Shown here: positions 1 to 8,304 of the stretch, one piece after another
Numbering within the stretch: position 1 is the first letter of the stretch
Layout of the letters: the number at the start of each line of letters is the position of its first letter
Assembly (NCBI RefSeq): GCF_010731595.1
Contig: NZ_AP022582.1
Location: 248,001-312,000 of the forward strand
Reading direction: 5' to 3'
Source of the DNA: Mycobacterium seoulense
Lineage (GTDB): Bacteria; Actinomycetota; Actinomycetes; Mycobacteriales; Mycobacteriaceae
Length of the DNA: 64,000 bases
Position numbers and translations under genes: made by a program
Notes under the pieces: generated by a model
Told to the model about the DNA's origin: nothing
Database searches by the model: none
Seen by the model: the letters and a program-made list of their open reading frames with translations, nothing else

Positions 1-40
1 AGTGTGGGGGTCAGGGGTTCGAGTCCCCTTAGCTCCACCA
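1..40 (+). tRNA. tRNA 3' end (partial, isotype unknown)
   Basis: Only the 3' part of a tRNA lies inside the window. Bases 13-17 (AGGGG) pair with 25-29 (CCCCT) as the T stem around a TTCGAGT loop. Bases 30-36 are the 3' acceptor strand, 37 is the discriminator A, and 38-40 an encoded CCA. The anticodon lies before base 1, so the amino acid cannot be assigned. Confidence 0.8.
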
Positions 41-43
41 GTT

Positions 44-340
44 TCATCCCGCCTTTCTCCATGCCGTGCAGCCGTGGATGATGAACTTCGCCACCGCGGG
101 GGCCGTGACCGTTGCCGCGACGGTATTCCCGCTGTCGGAAACGATCAATTTCCCGTCGCTCGTCCACGTGGTGTAGGTGCAGCAGGCCGCGGAATAGTCG
201 CCGGGTTCGGCATGGGCGACGTAGGTGCCGTAGGGGAGCTGGGCGGGCACCGCGTAGGAGCCAGGCCCGTAGCCACCGTCCGCATGCGCCGGAGGGCACG
301 CAAGGCACCCGACGATCAGCGCTGACATCGAGCTCACCAC
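44..340 (-). CDS. small secreted protein of unknown function
   Basis: 98-aa ORF that ends right behind the tRNA on the opposite strand. The N-terminus has a hydrophobic stretch followed by an AHA-D signal-peptidase-like site near residue 20, so the mature product (about 78 aa) is probably exported. The mature part is rich in Gly, Tyr and Thr, with two adjacent Cys (ACCTY) and a third near the C-terminus, which would allow a disulphide. The assigned GTG start gives an n-region without basic residues. The frame stays open upstream and would supply Arg residues there, so the true start may be earlier. Family not recognised. Confidence 0.6.
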   Translation of the reverse strand: MVSSMSALIVGCLACPPAHADGGYGPGSYAVPAQLPYGTYVAHAEPGDYSAACCTYTTWTSDGKLIVSDSGNTVAATVTAPAVAKFIIHGCTAWRKAG

Positions 341-605
341 CCGGCCAAGGCCAGTCGCATAGTTGTTCGCTCGATCGCATTGGGACTCAAACGTTAAGTC
401 CAGGCAACGACTTGGTGGAGACTGTGCCTCAACCGTGAGCCGGCCTGGTTGCCGATTAGGTTTTCGCCCCGATGCGCATTAATCTTGCCCGCGGTTCGAT
501 CGCGACTCTCCGAAAGCAGCCATGCCCACTCAGCCCAGCCTGCTGCGCCGCCAATCGCTGCGCAGTTCCCGCGCGTCGCGGGTGGTTCCTCGTGTGAAGT
601 GCCCG

Positions 606-800
606 ATGGTCGGCCAGTGCTTCGATATCGAAGTCACTCGCGACGCCGACGGGTTTATGATCCGGATTCCCGAGATCGGCAGAGTAGCCCGCACCATTCA
701 CCGGGGCGCGGTGGAGCTCGCGGCGCGCAAGTGCGTCGCCACCTGGACCGGCATCCCCATCGGCTATGTCGCCGTTCATGTCGTGAGCGAGATCGGTTAG
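606..800 (+). CDS. HicB-like small protein
   Basis: 64-aa reading from an internal ATG; a start at 522 would add 28 Arg/Ser-rich residues that look non-coding. The pattern FDIEVTRDADGFMIRIPEI, followed by a helix and a VVSEI end, resembles the short beta-beta-alpha fold of HicB-type proteins and related mycobacterial orphans. No HicA-like toxin gene is adjacent, so an active toxin-antitoxin pair is not indicated. The function of such solitary proteins is unknown. The call rests on pattern resemblance only. Confidence 0.45.
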   Translation: MVGQCFDIEVTRDADGFMIRIPEIGRVARTIHRGAVELAARKCVATWTGIPIGYVAVHVVSEIG

Positions 801-884
801 CGGACCACCCGTCGGCGGCCGTATTGGCCAAGGTGTGTCTCGTGCGTGACCTCGCCGCGACGCTGAGGCGACACGCTCATCACC

Positions 885-1130
885 ATGACGGTGGTTGCCG
901 GAATCGTGGCCCTCGCACTGGCGACATGCGTCGGCTACTACTTCGGCCGGCGCGCGGGTTCGGTGACGCCGACCTGGAAGAGGCGAACCAGTCGGGTCGC
1001 CCTCGGGAGGATGGCGATCAGCCTGCTCGTGTTGCTGACCGCGCGCCGTGCGATGACCCTGTGGGGGCCGAGATGCGTTGCTCCCCTTGGGCTGCTGCGC
1101 GGTAGCGTTGCGCGGATGCGTTCCTACTGA
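885..1130 (+). CDS. small membrane protein
   Basis: 81-aa ORF. An N-terminal hydrophobic segment (residues about 3-20, VVAGIVALALATCVGYYFG) is followed by a basic stretch (GRRAG, WKRRTSR) and a second hydrophobic segment (MAISLLVLLTARR). This fits a small cytoplasmic-membrane protein with one or two helices and a basic loop. The last 25 residues look less protein-like, so the C-terminus may have drifted. It lies 11 bp before the SDR gene and could be co-transcribed. Family not recognised. Confidence 0.5.
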   Translation: MTVVAGIVALALATCVGYYFGRRAGSVTPTWKRRTSRVALGRMAISLLVLLTARRAMTLWGPRCVAPLGLLRGSVARMRSY

Positions 1131-1141
1131 CGAGGACGGTT

Positions 1142-1882
1142 GTGTCAGCACTGCAGGGCAAGGTCGCGTTGGTGACCGGGGCGTCGTCGGGTCTCGGCGC
1201 TGAGACGGCTCGATTGTTCTCCCGCCAGGGCGCAACGGTTTTCGGCCTCGCCCGGGATACGGCCCGCCTGGCCGAGGTGTTCGCCGACGTGCCAAACGGT
1301 TCCTACGCATCGGTGGACGTTGCCTCTGCGCAGGCCTGCCGCGAGGCGGTCGAGCAGTGCGTGCGCGAGTTCGGCGGGCTGGACGTCTTGGTCAACGTCG
1401 CCGGACAACACCAGATGCGCCGGACGGAGTCGATGACCGACGAGGACTGGGCGCACGACCTCGCGGTCAACCTGAACGGGCCGTTCTTCCTGTGCCGGGC
1501 AGCGCTGCCGCACCTGCTGGAGCGCGGCGGCAACATCGTCAACGTCGGCTCCATCGCCGGCGTCGAGGGCCAGGCATACTCGGCCGGCTACTGCGCCGCC
1601 AAGCACGGCCTGGTCGGGCTGACCCGGGCTCTGGCGGTGGAATACACCGCGGATCGCTTGCGCGTCAACGCGGTATGCCCGGGCGGCATGCTCACCCCGC
1701 AGCTCGAACACTTCAGCGCGCCGGACAACCCCAACTACGACCTGATCATGCGCACGGCCTCGCCGCGCGGCATGATGCAGCCCCTTGACGTGGCGAACGT
1801 GATCGCCTTCCTCGCCAGCGATGCCGCGGCCGCCGTGCACGGCGCCGTCTATCGCGTCGACAACGGCAAGGGCGCCGGCTAG
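1142..1882 (+). CDS. SDR-family oxidoreductase
   Basis: 246-aa classical short-chain dehydrogenase/reductase. It has the cofactor motif TGASSGLG (residues 12-19), an NVAG motif near 85-88, and the catalytic Tyr150-x3-Lys154 (YCAAK) preceded by a Ser in the VGSIAG strand. Expected to be a cytosolic NAD(P)(H)-dependent alcohol/ketone oxidoreductase, probably in lipid metabolism; the substrate cannot be inferred. The start is GTG. Its stop overlaps the mmpL stop on the other strand by four bases, so the two are convergent and not co-regulated. Confidence 0.88.
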   Translation: MSALQGKVALVTGASSGLGAETARLFSRQGATVFGLARDTARLAEVFADVPNGSYASVDVASAQACREAVEQCVREFGGLDVLVNVAGQHQMRRTESMTDEDWAHDLAVNLNGPFFLCRAALPHLLERGGNIVNVGSIAGVEGQAYSAGYCAAKHGLVGLTRALAVEYTADRLRVNAVCPGGMLTPQLEHFSAPDNPNYDLIMRTASPRGMMQPLDVANVIAFLASDAAAAVHGAVYRVDNGKGAG

Positions 1883-4719
1883 CTCGGGGCGGCCGCCTGC
1901 CGCAGCGGACGGGCGCGCACCAGAGTCGGCCACCAGAACCACGGTCCGAGGATCCGCAGGATGCACGGCACCACGAACGAACGCACGATCAACGTGTCGA
2001 GCAGCAGGCCGATGCACACCGTCGAACCCACCTGACCGATGGTCCGCAGATCGCTGGTGAGCATGGCCAGCATGGTGAAGGCGAAGACCAGACCGGCCGA
2101 CGTCACCACACCGCCGGTGCTGCCCAGCGCCCGGATGAGACCGGTGTGGATACCGCCGTGCAGCTCCTCTTTGACGCGGTTGATCAGCAACAGGTTGTAG
2201 TCCGAACCCACCGCCACCAGGATGATGAACGTCAGCGGCAGGACCAGCCAGTGCAGGTGCAGGCCGACGAGGTGCTGCCAAACGAGGATGGACAGCCCGA
2301 ACGCACCGGCGTAGGAGAACGCCACCGTCCCGGGAATCACCAAGGCCGCCACCAGACTTCGCGTGATGAACATCATGATCAAGAAGATCAGCACGAAGGC
2401 CGCGATCGCCGCGATCATCAGGTCGGACATCGCGTATTCCTTGATGTCCTTGTCGTTGGACCCCGAACCGCCGATGTAGATCCGTGCGCCGGCCAGCGAG
2501 GTCTCTTTCAGGATCGTCTTGATCGCGTCGGGGAACTGCTCGACGTGTTCCACGCCTTCGGGTCCCATGGCGTCGCCCTCGTGGGTGACGATGAAGCGGG
2601 CCGCCTTGCCGTCCGGCGACATCATCAGCTTCATGCCCGTCTTGACGTCGTCGTTGTCGAAACCTTCGTGCGGGATGTAGAAGAAGTCATCGCTGCGGGA
2701 CTTGTCGAAGTCGTTCCCGACGTTGATCAGATCGTCGAACGTCTGCGCGGTCTGGGTGGTCTGCAGGTCGGCGGATCCGTAACTGTTGACCAACTTCGAC
2801 TGCAGCGCCTCGGTGTCGTCGGCGGTGGCCTTGAGTTGGGCGATGATCTGCGGGAAGGCCTTGTCCACCTCCTCGAGAGACACCTTCGCGTCCGCGATGT
2901 CGTCGGCCAACTTGTCGATTTGATCGATCGTCTCGAACAGCGAACGAAACGTCCAGCAGATGGGGATGTCGAAACAGTGCCTCTCCCAATAGAAGTAGCT
3001 CTTGATCGGACGGAAGAAATCGTCGACGTTCGAGACCTCGTCTCTGATGTCGTCGGCGACCCGCTGCAGGTCCTCGACGGTGAGAACCGTCTGGTGCAGC
3101 TCATCGGACACCTTCTGAAAAAAGCCGATCTCTTTGCGCAGGACCTCGACCGAGTGCGCCTGGATGTCGGCCTGCGCGTCGGTGTTGGAGTTCTGCTCCT
3201 TGCTGAACGGGAGTTGTTGACCGTTGCCGCTGCCCTGCGTGGTGAACAGGTAGGGAATGCTGGCATGCTCGAGCGCGCGGCCCAATGGCCTGGTCATGCC
3301 CTGCACCATCGCCACACCGTGCAGGCGAATCAGGGCCTTGGCGACCCGGTCCAGCGAGATGAAGTCGGCCGAGTTACGCATGTCGTGATCGGTTTCGACC
3401 ATGAGCATCTCGGAGAAGAGCTTGCTCTTGGGAAAGTGCCGGTCGGCCGCCTGGAAACCCAGGTTGGCGGGCGCACCGGCCGGCTGGTACTGCCGGTCGT
3501 CGTAGTTCTGCCGGTAGGTGGGAACGAAGATCGCCCCGAGCATGACCACGGCGGAACTGGCCACCAGGATCGGGACCGGCCACCGCACCACGCTCGCCCC
3601 GATGCGCCGATACAGGTAGCCCTTGGCGTTGGTCCTCGGGTCGAACATCCCGAACAGGCTGCCGACGGTCAACGCCGCCGGGCCCAGTGTCATCGCCGCG
3701 GCGATGGTGAACAACATGGTGATCGCTACAGCCGGCCCCATGGTGTGGAAATAATTCAGGCGCGCGAACGTCAAGCAGTAACACGCGCCGGCAATGGTCA
3801 GCCCGGAGCCGATGATGATGGGTGCGACACCCTTGTACGCGATGTAGAAGCTGTCCTCCCGGCTTTCGCCGGCCTGTCGGGCCTCGTGATAGCGGCCCAT
3901 CAGGAAAATGCCGTAATCCGTTCCCGCGCCCAGAGTTAACGCGATCACGATGTTCACCGCGAACGACGAGAGTTCGATATACCCGAGGTGCCCGAGCGTC
4001 GAGACAACCCCCTTCGCGACGAGCATCTCGATGAGCACGCCGAGCAGGGGCACCAAAAGCGTGGAAGGGGCGCGGTAGACCAGCAGCAGCATCACGACGA
4101 TGAGGATGATCGTGACGATCGTGACGTTGTTCAGGCTCGCGTTCGCAATCGCCAGCGTGTCCGAGGCCAGCGGAGCCGCGCCGCTGACATAGACCTTGAG
4201 CCCGGGCGGTGGGGGGTCCTTCTTGATGATGTCGCGGACGGCGTCCACCGACTGGTTGGCTTGGATCTGGCCGATGTCGCCGGCGAGACGCAACAGCACA
4301 TAAGTGCACTTACCGTCCACGCTCTGGGCTCCGGCCGCGGTGAACGGCTTGCCCCACAGGTCCATCACGTACTGCACGTGCTGCGTATCGTGCTCGAGGC
4401 GGCGCATCAGATCGTCGTAATACCGGTGGTCGGCATCTCCCAACGGACGGTTCGCCTCGAACACCACCATGGTCAAGTTCGTCGAGTTCGATTCGTGGAA
4501 CTTCTCGCCGATGTGCAGCAGAGCCCGCTGTGAGGGCGCGTAGTGCGGCACCATCGGTCCGGCGAGCTCCTCAGCGACCCGCTCGACCTGGGGCATAAAC
4601 GTGTTCGTGGCGACCGCGAGAAGCCCCCAGAAGAAGATGATCGGGATCGCGAAAGCCCGCACCATCCGGGGGATGAACGGGCGTTTGGCCCGCGGTTCGT
4701 CTAGGCGATGCTCGGTCAT
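1879..4719 (-). CDS. mmpL: MmpL-family RND transporter
   Basis: 946-aa inner-membrane RND protein of the MmpL4/MmpL5 type, which pair with an MmpS and export lipids, siderophores or drugs using the proton gradient. One TM helix near residue 20 is followed by a periplasmic domain. A first TM bundle contains GTDYGIFLMGRYHE; then come a large second periplasmic domain with coiled-coil-like heptads and a second bundle with GSDYNLLLINR. These GTDY/GSDY motifs mark the proton-relay halves. The ATG at 4719 overlaps the mmpS stop (ATGA), so translation is probably coupled. An upstream extension would add 29 Arg/Gly-rich residues antisense-like in character and was not used. The substrate is unknown. 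Confidence 0.93.
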   Translation of the reverse strand: MTEHRLDEPRAKRPFIPRMVRAFAIPIIFFWGLLAVATNTFMPQVERVAEELAGPMVPHYAPSQRALLHIGEKFHESNSTNLTMVVFEANRPLGDADHRYYDDLMRRLEHDTQHVQYVMDLWGKPFTAAGAQSVDGKCTYVLLRLAGDIGQIQANQSVDAVRDIIKKDPPPPGLKVYVSGAAPLASDTLAIANASLNNVTIVTIILIVVMLLLVYRAPSTLLVPLLGVLIEMLVAKGVVSTLGHLGYIELSSFAVNIVIALTLGAGTDYGIFLMGRYHEARQAGESREDSFYIAYKGVAPIIIGSGLTIAGACYCLTFARLNYFHTMGPAVAITMLFTIAAAMTLGPAALTVGSLFGMFDPRTNAKGYLYRRIGASVVRWPVPILVASSAVVMLGAIFVPTYRQNYDDRQYQPAGAPANLGFQAADRHFPKSKLFSEMLMVETDHDMRNSADFISLDRVAKALIRLHGVAMVQGMTRPLGRALEHASIPYLFTTQGSGNGQQLPFSKEQNSNTDAQADIQAHSVEVLRKEIGFFQKVSDELHQTVLTVEDLQRVADDIRDEVSNVDDFFRPIKSYFYWERHCFDIPICWTFRSLFETIDQIDKLADDIADAKVSLEEVDKAFPQIIAQLKATADDTEALQSKLVNSYGSADLQTTQTAQTFDDLINVGNDFDKSRSDDFFYIPHEGFDNDDVKTGMKLMMSPDGKAARFIVTHEGDAMGPEGVEHVEQFPDAIKTILKETSLAGARIYIGGSGSNDKDIKEYAMSDLMIAAIAAFVLIFLIMMFITRSLVAALVIPGTVAFSYAGAFGLSILVWQHLVGLHLHWLVLPLTFIILVAVGSDYNLLLINRVKEELHGGIHTGLIRALGSTGGVVTSAGLVFAFTMLAMLTSDLRTIGQVGSTVCIGLLLDTLIVRSFVVPCILRILGPWFWWPTLVRARPLRQAAAPS

Positions 4720-5159
4720 GCCGACTTCACCCGGCACTCGACGTCGGCGTCCGGATGGTCGTCCGACTGCTCGTCGCGAACCACGCCGTCCACCAGCATC
4801 CGGCAACCCACCTGACCGCTACGAACGTGAACCGAAATGCTGCCGGACGCCACCGAGAGCGTCGTGGTCTCCGTGTGGGACCACGGCAGGGCCGTGAAAT
4901 CGACCTGATGCGGATGACCGTCGATGTCGATATAGACGAGCTTCCCGCCCTTGCCGGCGGAGCCGAACACCTCATAGGTGATGCGTTTCAGATTGAACTG
5001 CTCGGGCGCCTGCGGACCATTGACGGTGATGACCGGCTCCGGCTCGGAGAACTGGTGCACCTTGTACATGCACAACAGGCCCACGCCGACCGCAACGACG
5101 GCGACCAGCGGCATCCAGCCTCGCTCCAAGGCAGTTCTGCCGACTGAACGACGGCTCAC
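4716..5159 (-). CDS. mmpS: MmpS-family accessory protein
   Basis: 147-aa protein with a single N-terminal TM helix (residues about 15-33, WMPLVAVVAVGVGLLCMY) and a periplasmic beta-rich domain with the motifs YEVFGSAG and SWSHTETT-like TALPWSHTE, then VGCRMLVDGVVRDEQ. This is the normal MmpS architecture and length. MmpS proteins act as periplasmic partners of MmpL exporters. The GTG start is preceded by an AAAGGTG-type ribosome-binding site. The gene is first in a two-gene operon with mmpL, and the palindrome at 5239-5259 lies about 80 bp upstream. Confidence 0.92.
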   Translation of the reverse strand: MSRRSVGRTALERGWMPLVAVVAVGVGLLCMYKVHQFSEPEPVITVNGPQAPEQFNLKRITYEVFGSAGKGGKLVYIDIDGHPHQVDFTALPWSHTETTTLSVASGSISVHVRSGQVGCRMLVDGVVRDEQSDDHPDADVECRVKSA

Positions 5160-5238
5160 TCCATCACCTTTCGCGCCCCAGTCCTAAACCGTTCCCGCCT
5201 CATCTCCGCTCCACCTCAGGACGGCCCGCAGCCCGTCG

Positions 5239-5259
5239 TATATCAACAAGGTTGACATA
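5239..5259. promoter_or_regulatory. palindromic operator upstream of mmpS-mmpL
   Basis: Near-perfect inverted repeat: TATATCAAC (5239-5247), spacer AAG, GTTGACATA (5251-5259), with one mismatch between 9-bp arms. It overlaps a second perfect 10-bp palindrome, GACATATGTC (5254-5263). Size and symmetry fit a TetR- or MarR-type dimer site controlling the mmpS-mmpL promoter. No regulator gene is adjacent, so the cognate protein is unknown. Confidence 0.6.
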
Positions 5260-5331
5260 TGTCGGTAAAGAGATTACTGCAGCCGGGCCGCCGGCGCGAT
5301 CCGGGTGTGCCGAACCTCGGTCGCGGCCCTT

Positions 5332-5766
5332 TCATGACGCGATGGGCGCGCTGTCCAGACGCCTCTTCAGCCGCGCGCTACTACGCAGCCGTAGGGCGAG
5401 GTTCGTCGATGTCAACATGGGTATCACCCCGAGGAACGTGCGCTCGGAGGGCGTTGCTCCATGCAAGTGGTAAAGACTGCCGAACACGTAGAAGCAGCCC
5501 AGCATGAACAAGGCGCCGGGGATGCACAGCGCCATGAAGGAGCCGCGGTCGGCGACGACTTGCCGGGCGTAATCCAGTTCGTCCGGGGACATCGGTTCGC
5601 GTTTCCGCAGCTTGCGCACGACCTCCTTGGCGCTGCCGATTTCCTCGCTTATCGGGCTGGTCGTCCGCCGCTCCAGCCGTCTGACGTATACGGCGGCAAC
5701 GGCGGCAAGCGTCAACGCCAGCCCCAAGGCGACAACGGTCAGCAGTCCGAACAATCCCTCTGTCAC
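5332..5766 (-). CDS. hypothetical membrane protein
   Basis: 144-aa protein with two likely TM segments: residues about 5-28 (LFGLLTVVALGLALTLAAVAAVYV) and about 75-98 (FMALCIPGALFMLGCFYVFGSLYH). A charged helix between them (EEIGSAKEVVRKLRKREP) probably faces the cytosol. The GTG start has a strong GAGGGAGGG ribosome-binding site. The C-terminal tail is basic. It resembles conserved but unassigned mycobacterial membrane proteins. It lies in the same direction as mmpS-mmpL but is separated by the operator region. Confidence 0.7.
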   Translation of the reverse strand: MTEGLFGLLTVVALGLALTLAAVAAVYVRRLERRTTSPISEEIGSAKEVVRKLRKREPMSPDELDYARQVVADRGSFMALCIPGALFMLGCFYVFGSLYHLHGATPSERTFLGVIPMLTSTNLALRLRSSARLKRRLDSAPIAS

Positions 5767-5917
5767 AATCGCCCTCCCTCTGCGTCACCGCTTCCGGTTA
5801 TTCACCTCATCGCGGATGTTCGCAACCCGTACACGCGATCGCCCCGATTGCCGCCATGGCGAGCAGGATGCCGGGGTTCCTGCCGGGGCTCACCCGGAAA
5901 ACCTTACTTCCGGGCAT

Positions 5918-7408
5918 TCAGAACCCGAAGTCGCCGCCGCCGGAGTCCGACCCGCCGCCGCCGAAATCCGACCCGCCGAAGTCGGATCCGCCGCCGGAAT
6001 CCCAACCGCCGGAGTCCCAGCCGCCACCGAAGTCGACGTCGCCACCGCCGGAGTACGAGCCGCTGTCGCCTGCGAAGCTGGTGTCGCCGCCGGAGTCATA
6101 ACCGCCGCCGAATCCGACATCGGCTTGCTGGCTGTCGTAGCCGGCGCTCTGGCCGCTGTCGGAGCTGTCAGAGCCGGCATCCGCATACGCCGAGTCCCGG
6201 CCGGCCTCAAAGCCGCGCTCGAACCCGCCGCCGCCCCAATGGTCGTCCAGCAGCGCATCCATCAGCAGGACGTCGGTGAGCGCCCAGCCCCAGCCCGGAC
6301 CCCAGAACGCGAATGGGTAGTAGCCCGGGTAGAAGAACATCCCGTTGTAATAGCCACCCCCGTAGTAGTGCGGATAACCGGGCTGTGGGGTGGTGCTGTA
6401 GTTGTTGTTGTTGATCGTGACGTACTCACCGGTGTCGGGATTCTTCGTCCGCACCGAGGCCTGCTTGCGGTCGTCCTCGGGCACCGAGTCGACGGCGGCG
6501 ACGTTGGGTGCGGGGCGACCGGGATAGAGCTTCTGGTTGGCCTTGGCCACCGTCGACTCCACCACCCTGAGGTGCGCCCGCGCGGCGCCGTAGTCGCCTG
6601 TCTCGTAGGCCTTTCTGGCGTCGTACAGGCTGGCGTTGGCCTTCGTCGACTCCGCGCTGACGTCCGTCTCAGTGTTGGTGAGCACCGCGTTGTCGAGGTC
6701 ACCGATCTCCGATTCGGCGGTGATCAACTGCTGCTTGATCTGCTCGCGCGCCTCTGCGTCCTTGCGGCGCTTACGATTTCGGCCGACAGCGAACCAGATC
6801 AAGCTGACCACGCTCAACGCGACGGCGATAAAGACCAGCAAGGTCCACAGCCATGCCCAGCGGTCGGGGTTCTTGTGCACGACGGGGGAGGTGGTGGAAG
6901 CCGGCCCCCCAGAGGTCACGTCCACCTTGGTCAGTCTGGTGACGAATTCACTGGTCGCGCCTTGCGGGTCGTTTCGGTGGGCTTTGGCCGACTGGCTCAT
7001 GAACGGATCGACGCTGTCCGCGATCTCCTTGGGCACGTTGTAGGCGCGCACGTGATAGCCCCTGGCGTCGATGACCAGAATGATCCCGCTGAATGCGGGA
7101 TTGCGACCGAGGATGACGTTGTGAATGGCATCCGGCGTGGTCACGCCGGTCTGACCGCGGGCGACCGCCGCCACCCAGATGGGCGGCGTGGAACTCCACG
7201 TCCAACGGCTGCTCAGGATCTGGTCGTTGAGCCTGTCCGGATCCGGCAGCGGTGGATTCGCCGCCGGGTCGGCCAGCACGTGCGTCTGCGCGTTGAACTT
7301 GTCCACCAGCTGATCTGTGTAGGTGTCGGCCGAAGCGGACGGCGCGAGCAGCATTGCCAGCACCACGGTTAACGGGGCCAGCGCAAGCCGACGGAATCGT
7401 AGGGTCAC
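5918..7408 (-). CDS. membrane protein with TPM-like domain and Gly/Ser/Asp-rich tail
   Basis: 496 aa from a GTG that follows AGGAGG closely (three-base gap). A signal peptide (residues about 1-28, ending ASA-D) is followed by a TPM-like extracytoplasmic domain (about 40-150, with IWVAAVARGQTGVTT and IILVIDARGYHVRAY). One TM helix lies near 210-232, then an Arg/Lys-rich helix and a coiled-coil-like segment of about 90 residues. A Tyr/Gly/Phe-rich patch (GGGYYNGMFFYPGYY) is followed by about 110 residues of Gly-Ser-Asp repeats such as GGWDSGG and GGSDFGG. TPM-domain proteins are often linked to membrane-protein quality control. The low-complexity tail may mediate surface or self-association; this is inference. 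Confidence 0.78.
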   Translation of the reverse strand: MTLRFRRLALAPLTVVLAMLLAPSASADTYTDQLVDKFNAQTHVLADPAANPPLPDPDRLNDQILSSRWTWSSTPPIWVAAVARGQTGVTTPDAIHNVILGRNPAFSGIILVIDARGYHVRAYNVPKEIADSVDPFMSQSAKAHRNDPQGATSEFVTRLTKVDVTSGGPASTTSPVVHKNPDRWAWLWTLLVFIAVALSVVSLIWFAVGRNRKRRKDAEAREQIKQQLITAESEIGDLDNAVLTNTETDVSAESTKANASLYDARKAYETGDYGAARAHLRVVESTVAKANQKLYPGRPAPNVAAVDSVPEDDRKQASVRTKNPDTGEYVTINNNNYSTTPQPGYPHYYGGGYYNGMFFYPGYYPFAFWGPGWGWALTDVLLMDALLDDHWGGGGFERGFEAGRDSAYADAGSDSSDSGQSAGYDSQQADVGFGGGYDSGGDTSFAGDSGSYSGGGDVDFGGGWDSGGWDSGGGSDFGGSDFGGGGSDSGGGDFGF

Positions 7409-7655
7409 TTTCCTCCTGCCAGGGGTCACTACGTCGATCCTTGCCGTGGACCGCGAAAACGTCCACTGTCGACCCCCGGTCCACCCGTCGTAGCCTGTGG
7501 CGATGTACGGCGCCCGACAGGTCAAGCGGTGCATGAGGGCGGCGTGAGCCCGCGGCGGCGCCCGTTTCGGGCCGATCTGCTGCAGGGCACGGTGGCGGCG
7601 GATGGTTGACCGCCGGCGGCGTGCCGGAGCTGCCCGGCTACCGCCAGGCCTGGCT

Positions 7656-8261
7656 TTATTCGATGTAGCCGCGGGGCAGCACCGAGAAGTCGACGCACGC
7701 CGCGGCCAGGACGTCGCCCAATTGTGGGTGAACCGGCGCGGTGAGGGTGAGCATCGCGCCCGCCGATGGCGCCTTCAGGGTGGCCACGTTGCGGTTGAAC
7801 AGCAGCTGAATGGCTTCGGATTCGATGTCGCTCCAACCGGTGTGAACGGTCATCAGGGTGAGGACGCCGAGCGCCTCACCCGACGGCGACAACAAGCGAT
7901 GGTGCCAAGCGTTGTCGGCCTTGTGTCCGCTGTGGGGTCGCACCACCGCCAGCACGGTGCCGCCACCGTCCTCCAGGCGCGCCGCCCCGTCGGCGGGGAC
8001 GATCTTTCCCACGGGCGTGTTCTGCTTGGTGATGGTTGTCGTTCCCGCCACCGCGATCTTGAGTTCATCACCGCTGGCCGCCGACAGCGTGTACTCGCTC
8101 TTGCCCCCGTTCTTGAAGCCGAATAGCACTGCGGCACCGCCCTTTTGCTGGGCGCGCGCCAATTCGGTGCCGTCGGGGGTGGAGAGCTCGACCCGTAGCG
8201 CGTTGGACGTCGACCTCGTCAGGCGCGCGAGGACGACCGTTGCATCGCCGAGAATTGACAT
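7656..8261 (-). CDS. conserved hypothetical protein
   Basis: 201-aa predicted cytosolic protein with no signal peptide or TM helix. It is rich in beta-forming stretches (TLSAASGDELKIAVAG, GTVLAVVRPHSG, MLTLTAPVH) and resembles a beta-sandwich or LURP/tubby-like fold, though I cannot assign a family with confidence. It lies 43 bp downstream of the glgP stop codon and in the same direction, so co-transcription with glgP is possible. Confidence 0.7.
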   Translation of the reverse strand: MSILGDATVVLARLTRSTSNALRVELSTPDGTELARAQQKGGAAVLFGFKNGGKSEYTLSAASGDELKIAVAGTTTITKQNTPVGKIVPADGAARLEDGGGTVLAVVRPHSGHKADNAWHHRLLSPSGEALGVLTLMTVHTGWSDIESEAIQLLFNRNVATLKAPSAGAMLTLTAPVHPQLGDVLAAACVDFSVLPRGYIE

Positions 8262-8304
8262 GCCGAGATCCTAGGCCCGCGCACGGCGATTATCAGCGGG
8301 TTTC

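Noticed and set aside
456..1310. Long minus-strand frame across the small ORFs and the start of the SDR
   Set aside because: Arg/Pro/His-rich, no recognisable motif, and overlaps the well-supported SDR start.
2146..3939. Long plus-strand open frame antisense to mmpL
   Set aside because: GC-rich shadow of the MmpL frame; composition is rich in Arg, Asp, Gln and His without any domain, while the minus strand has clear RND motifs.
5930..6130. Short tandem DNA repeats, considered as CRISPR-like or a microsatellite
   Set aside because: They encode the Gly/Ser/Asp repeat tail in frame; no spacer structure.
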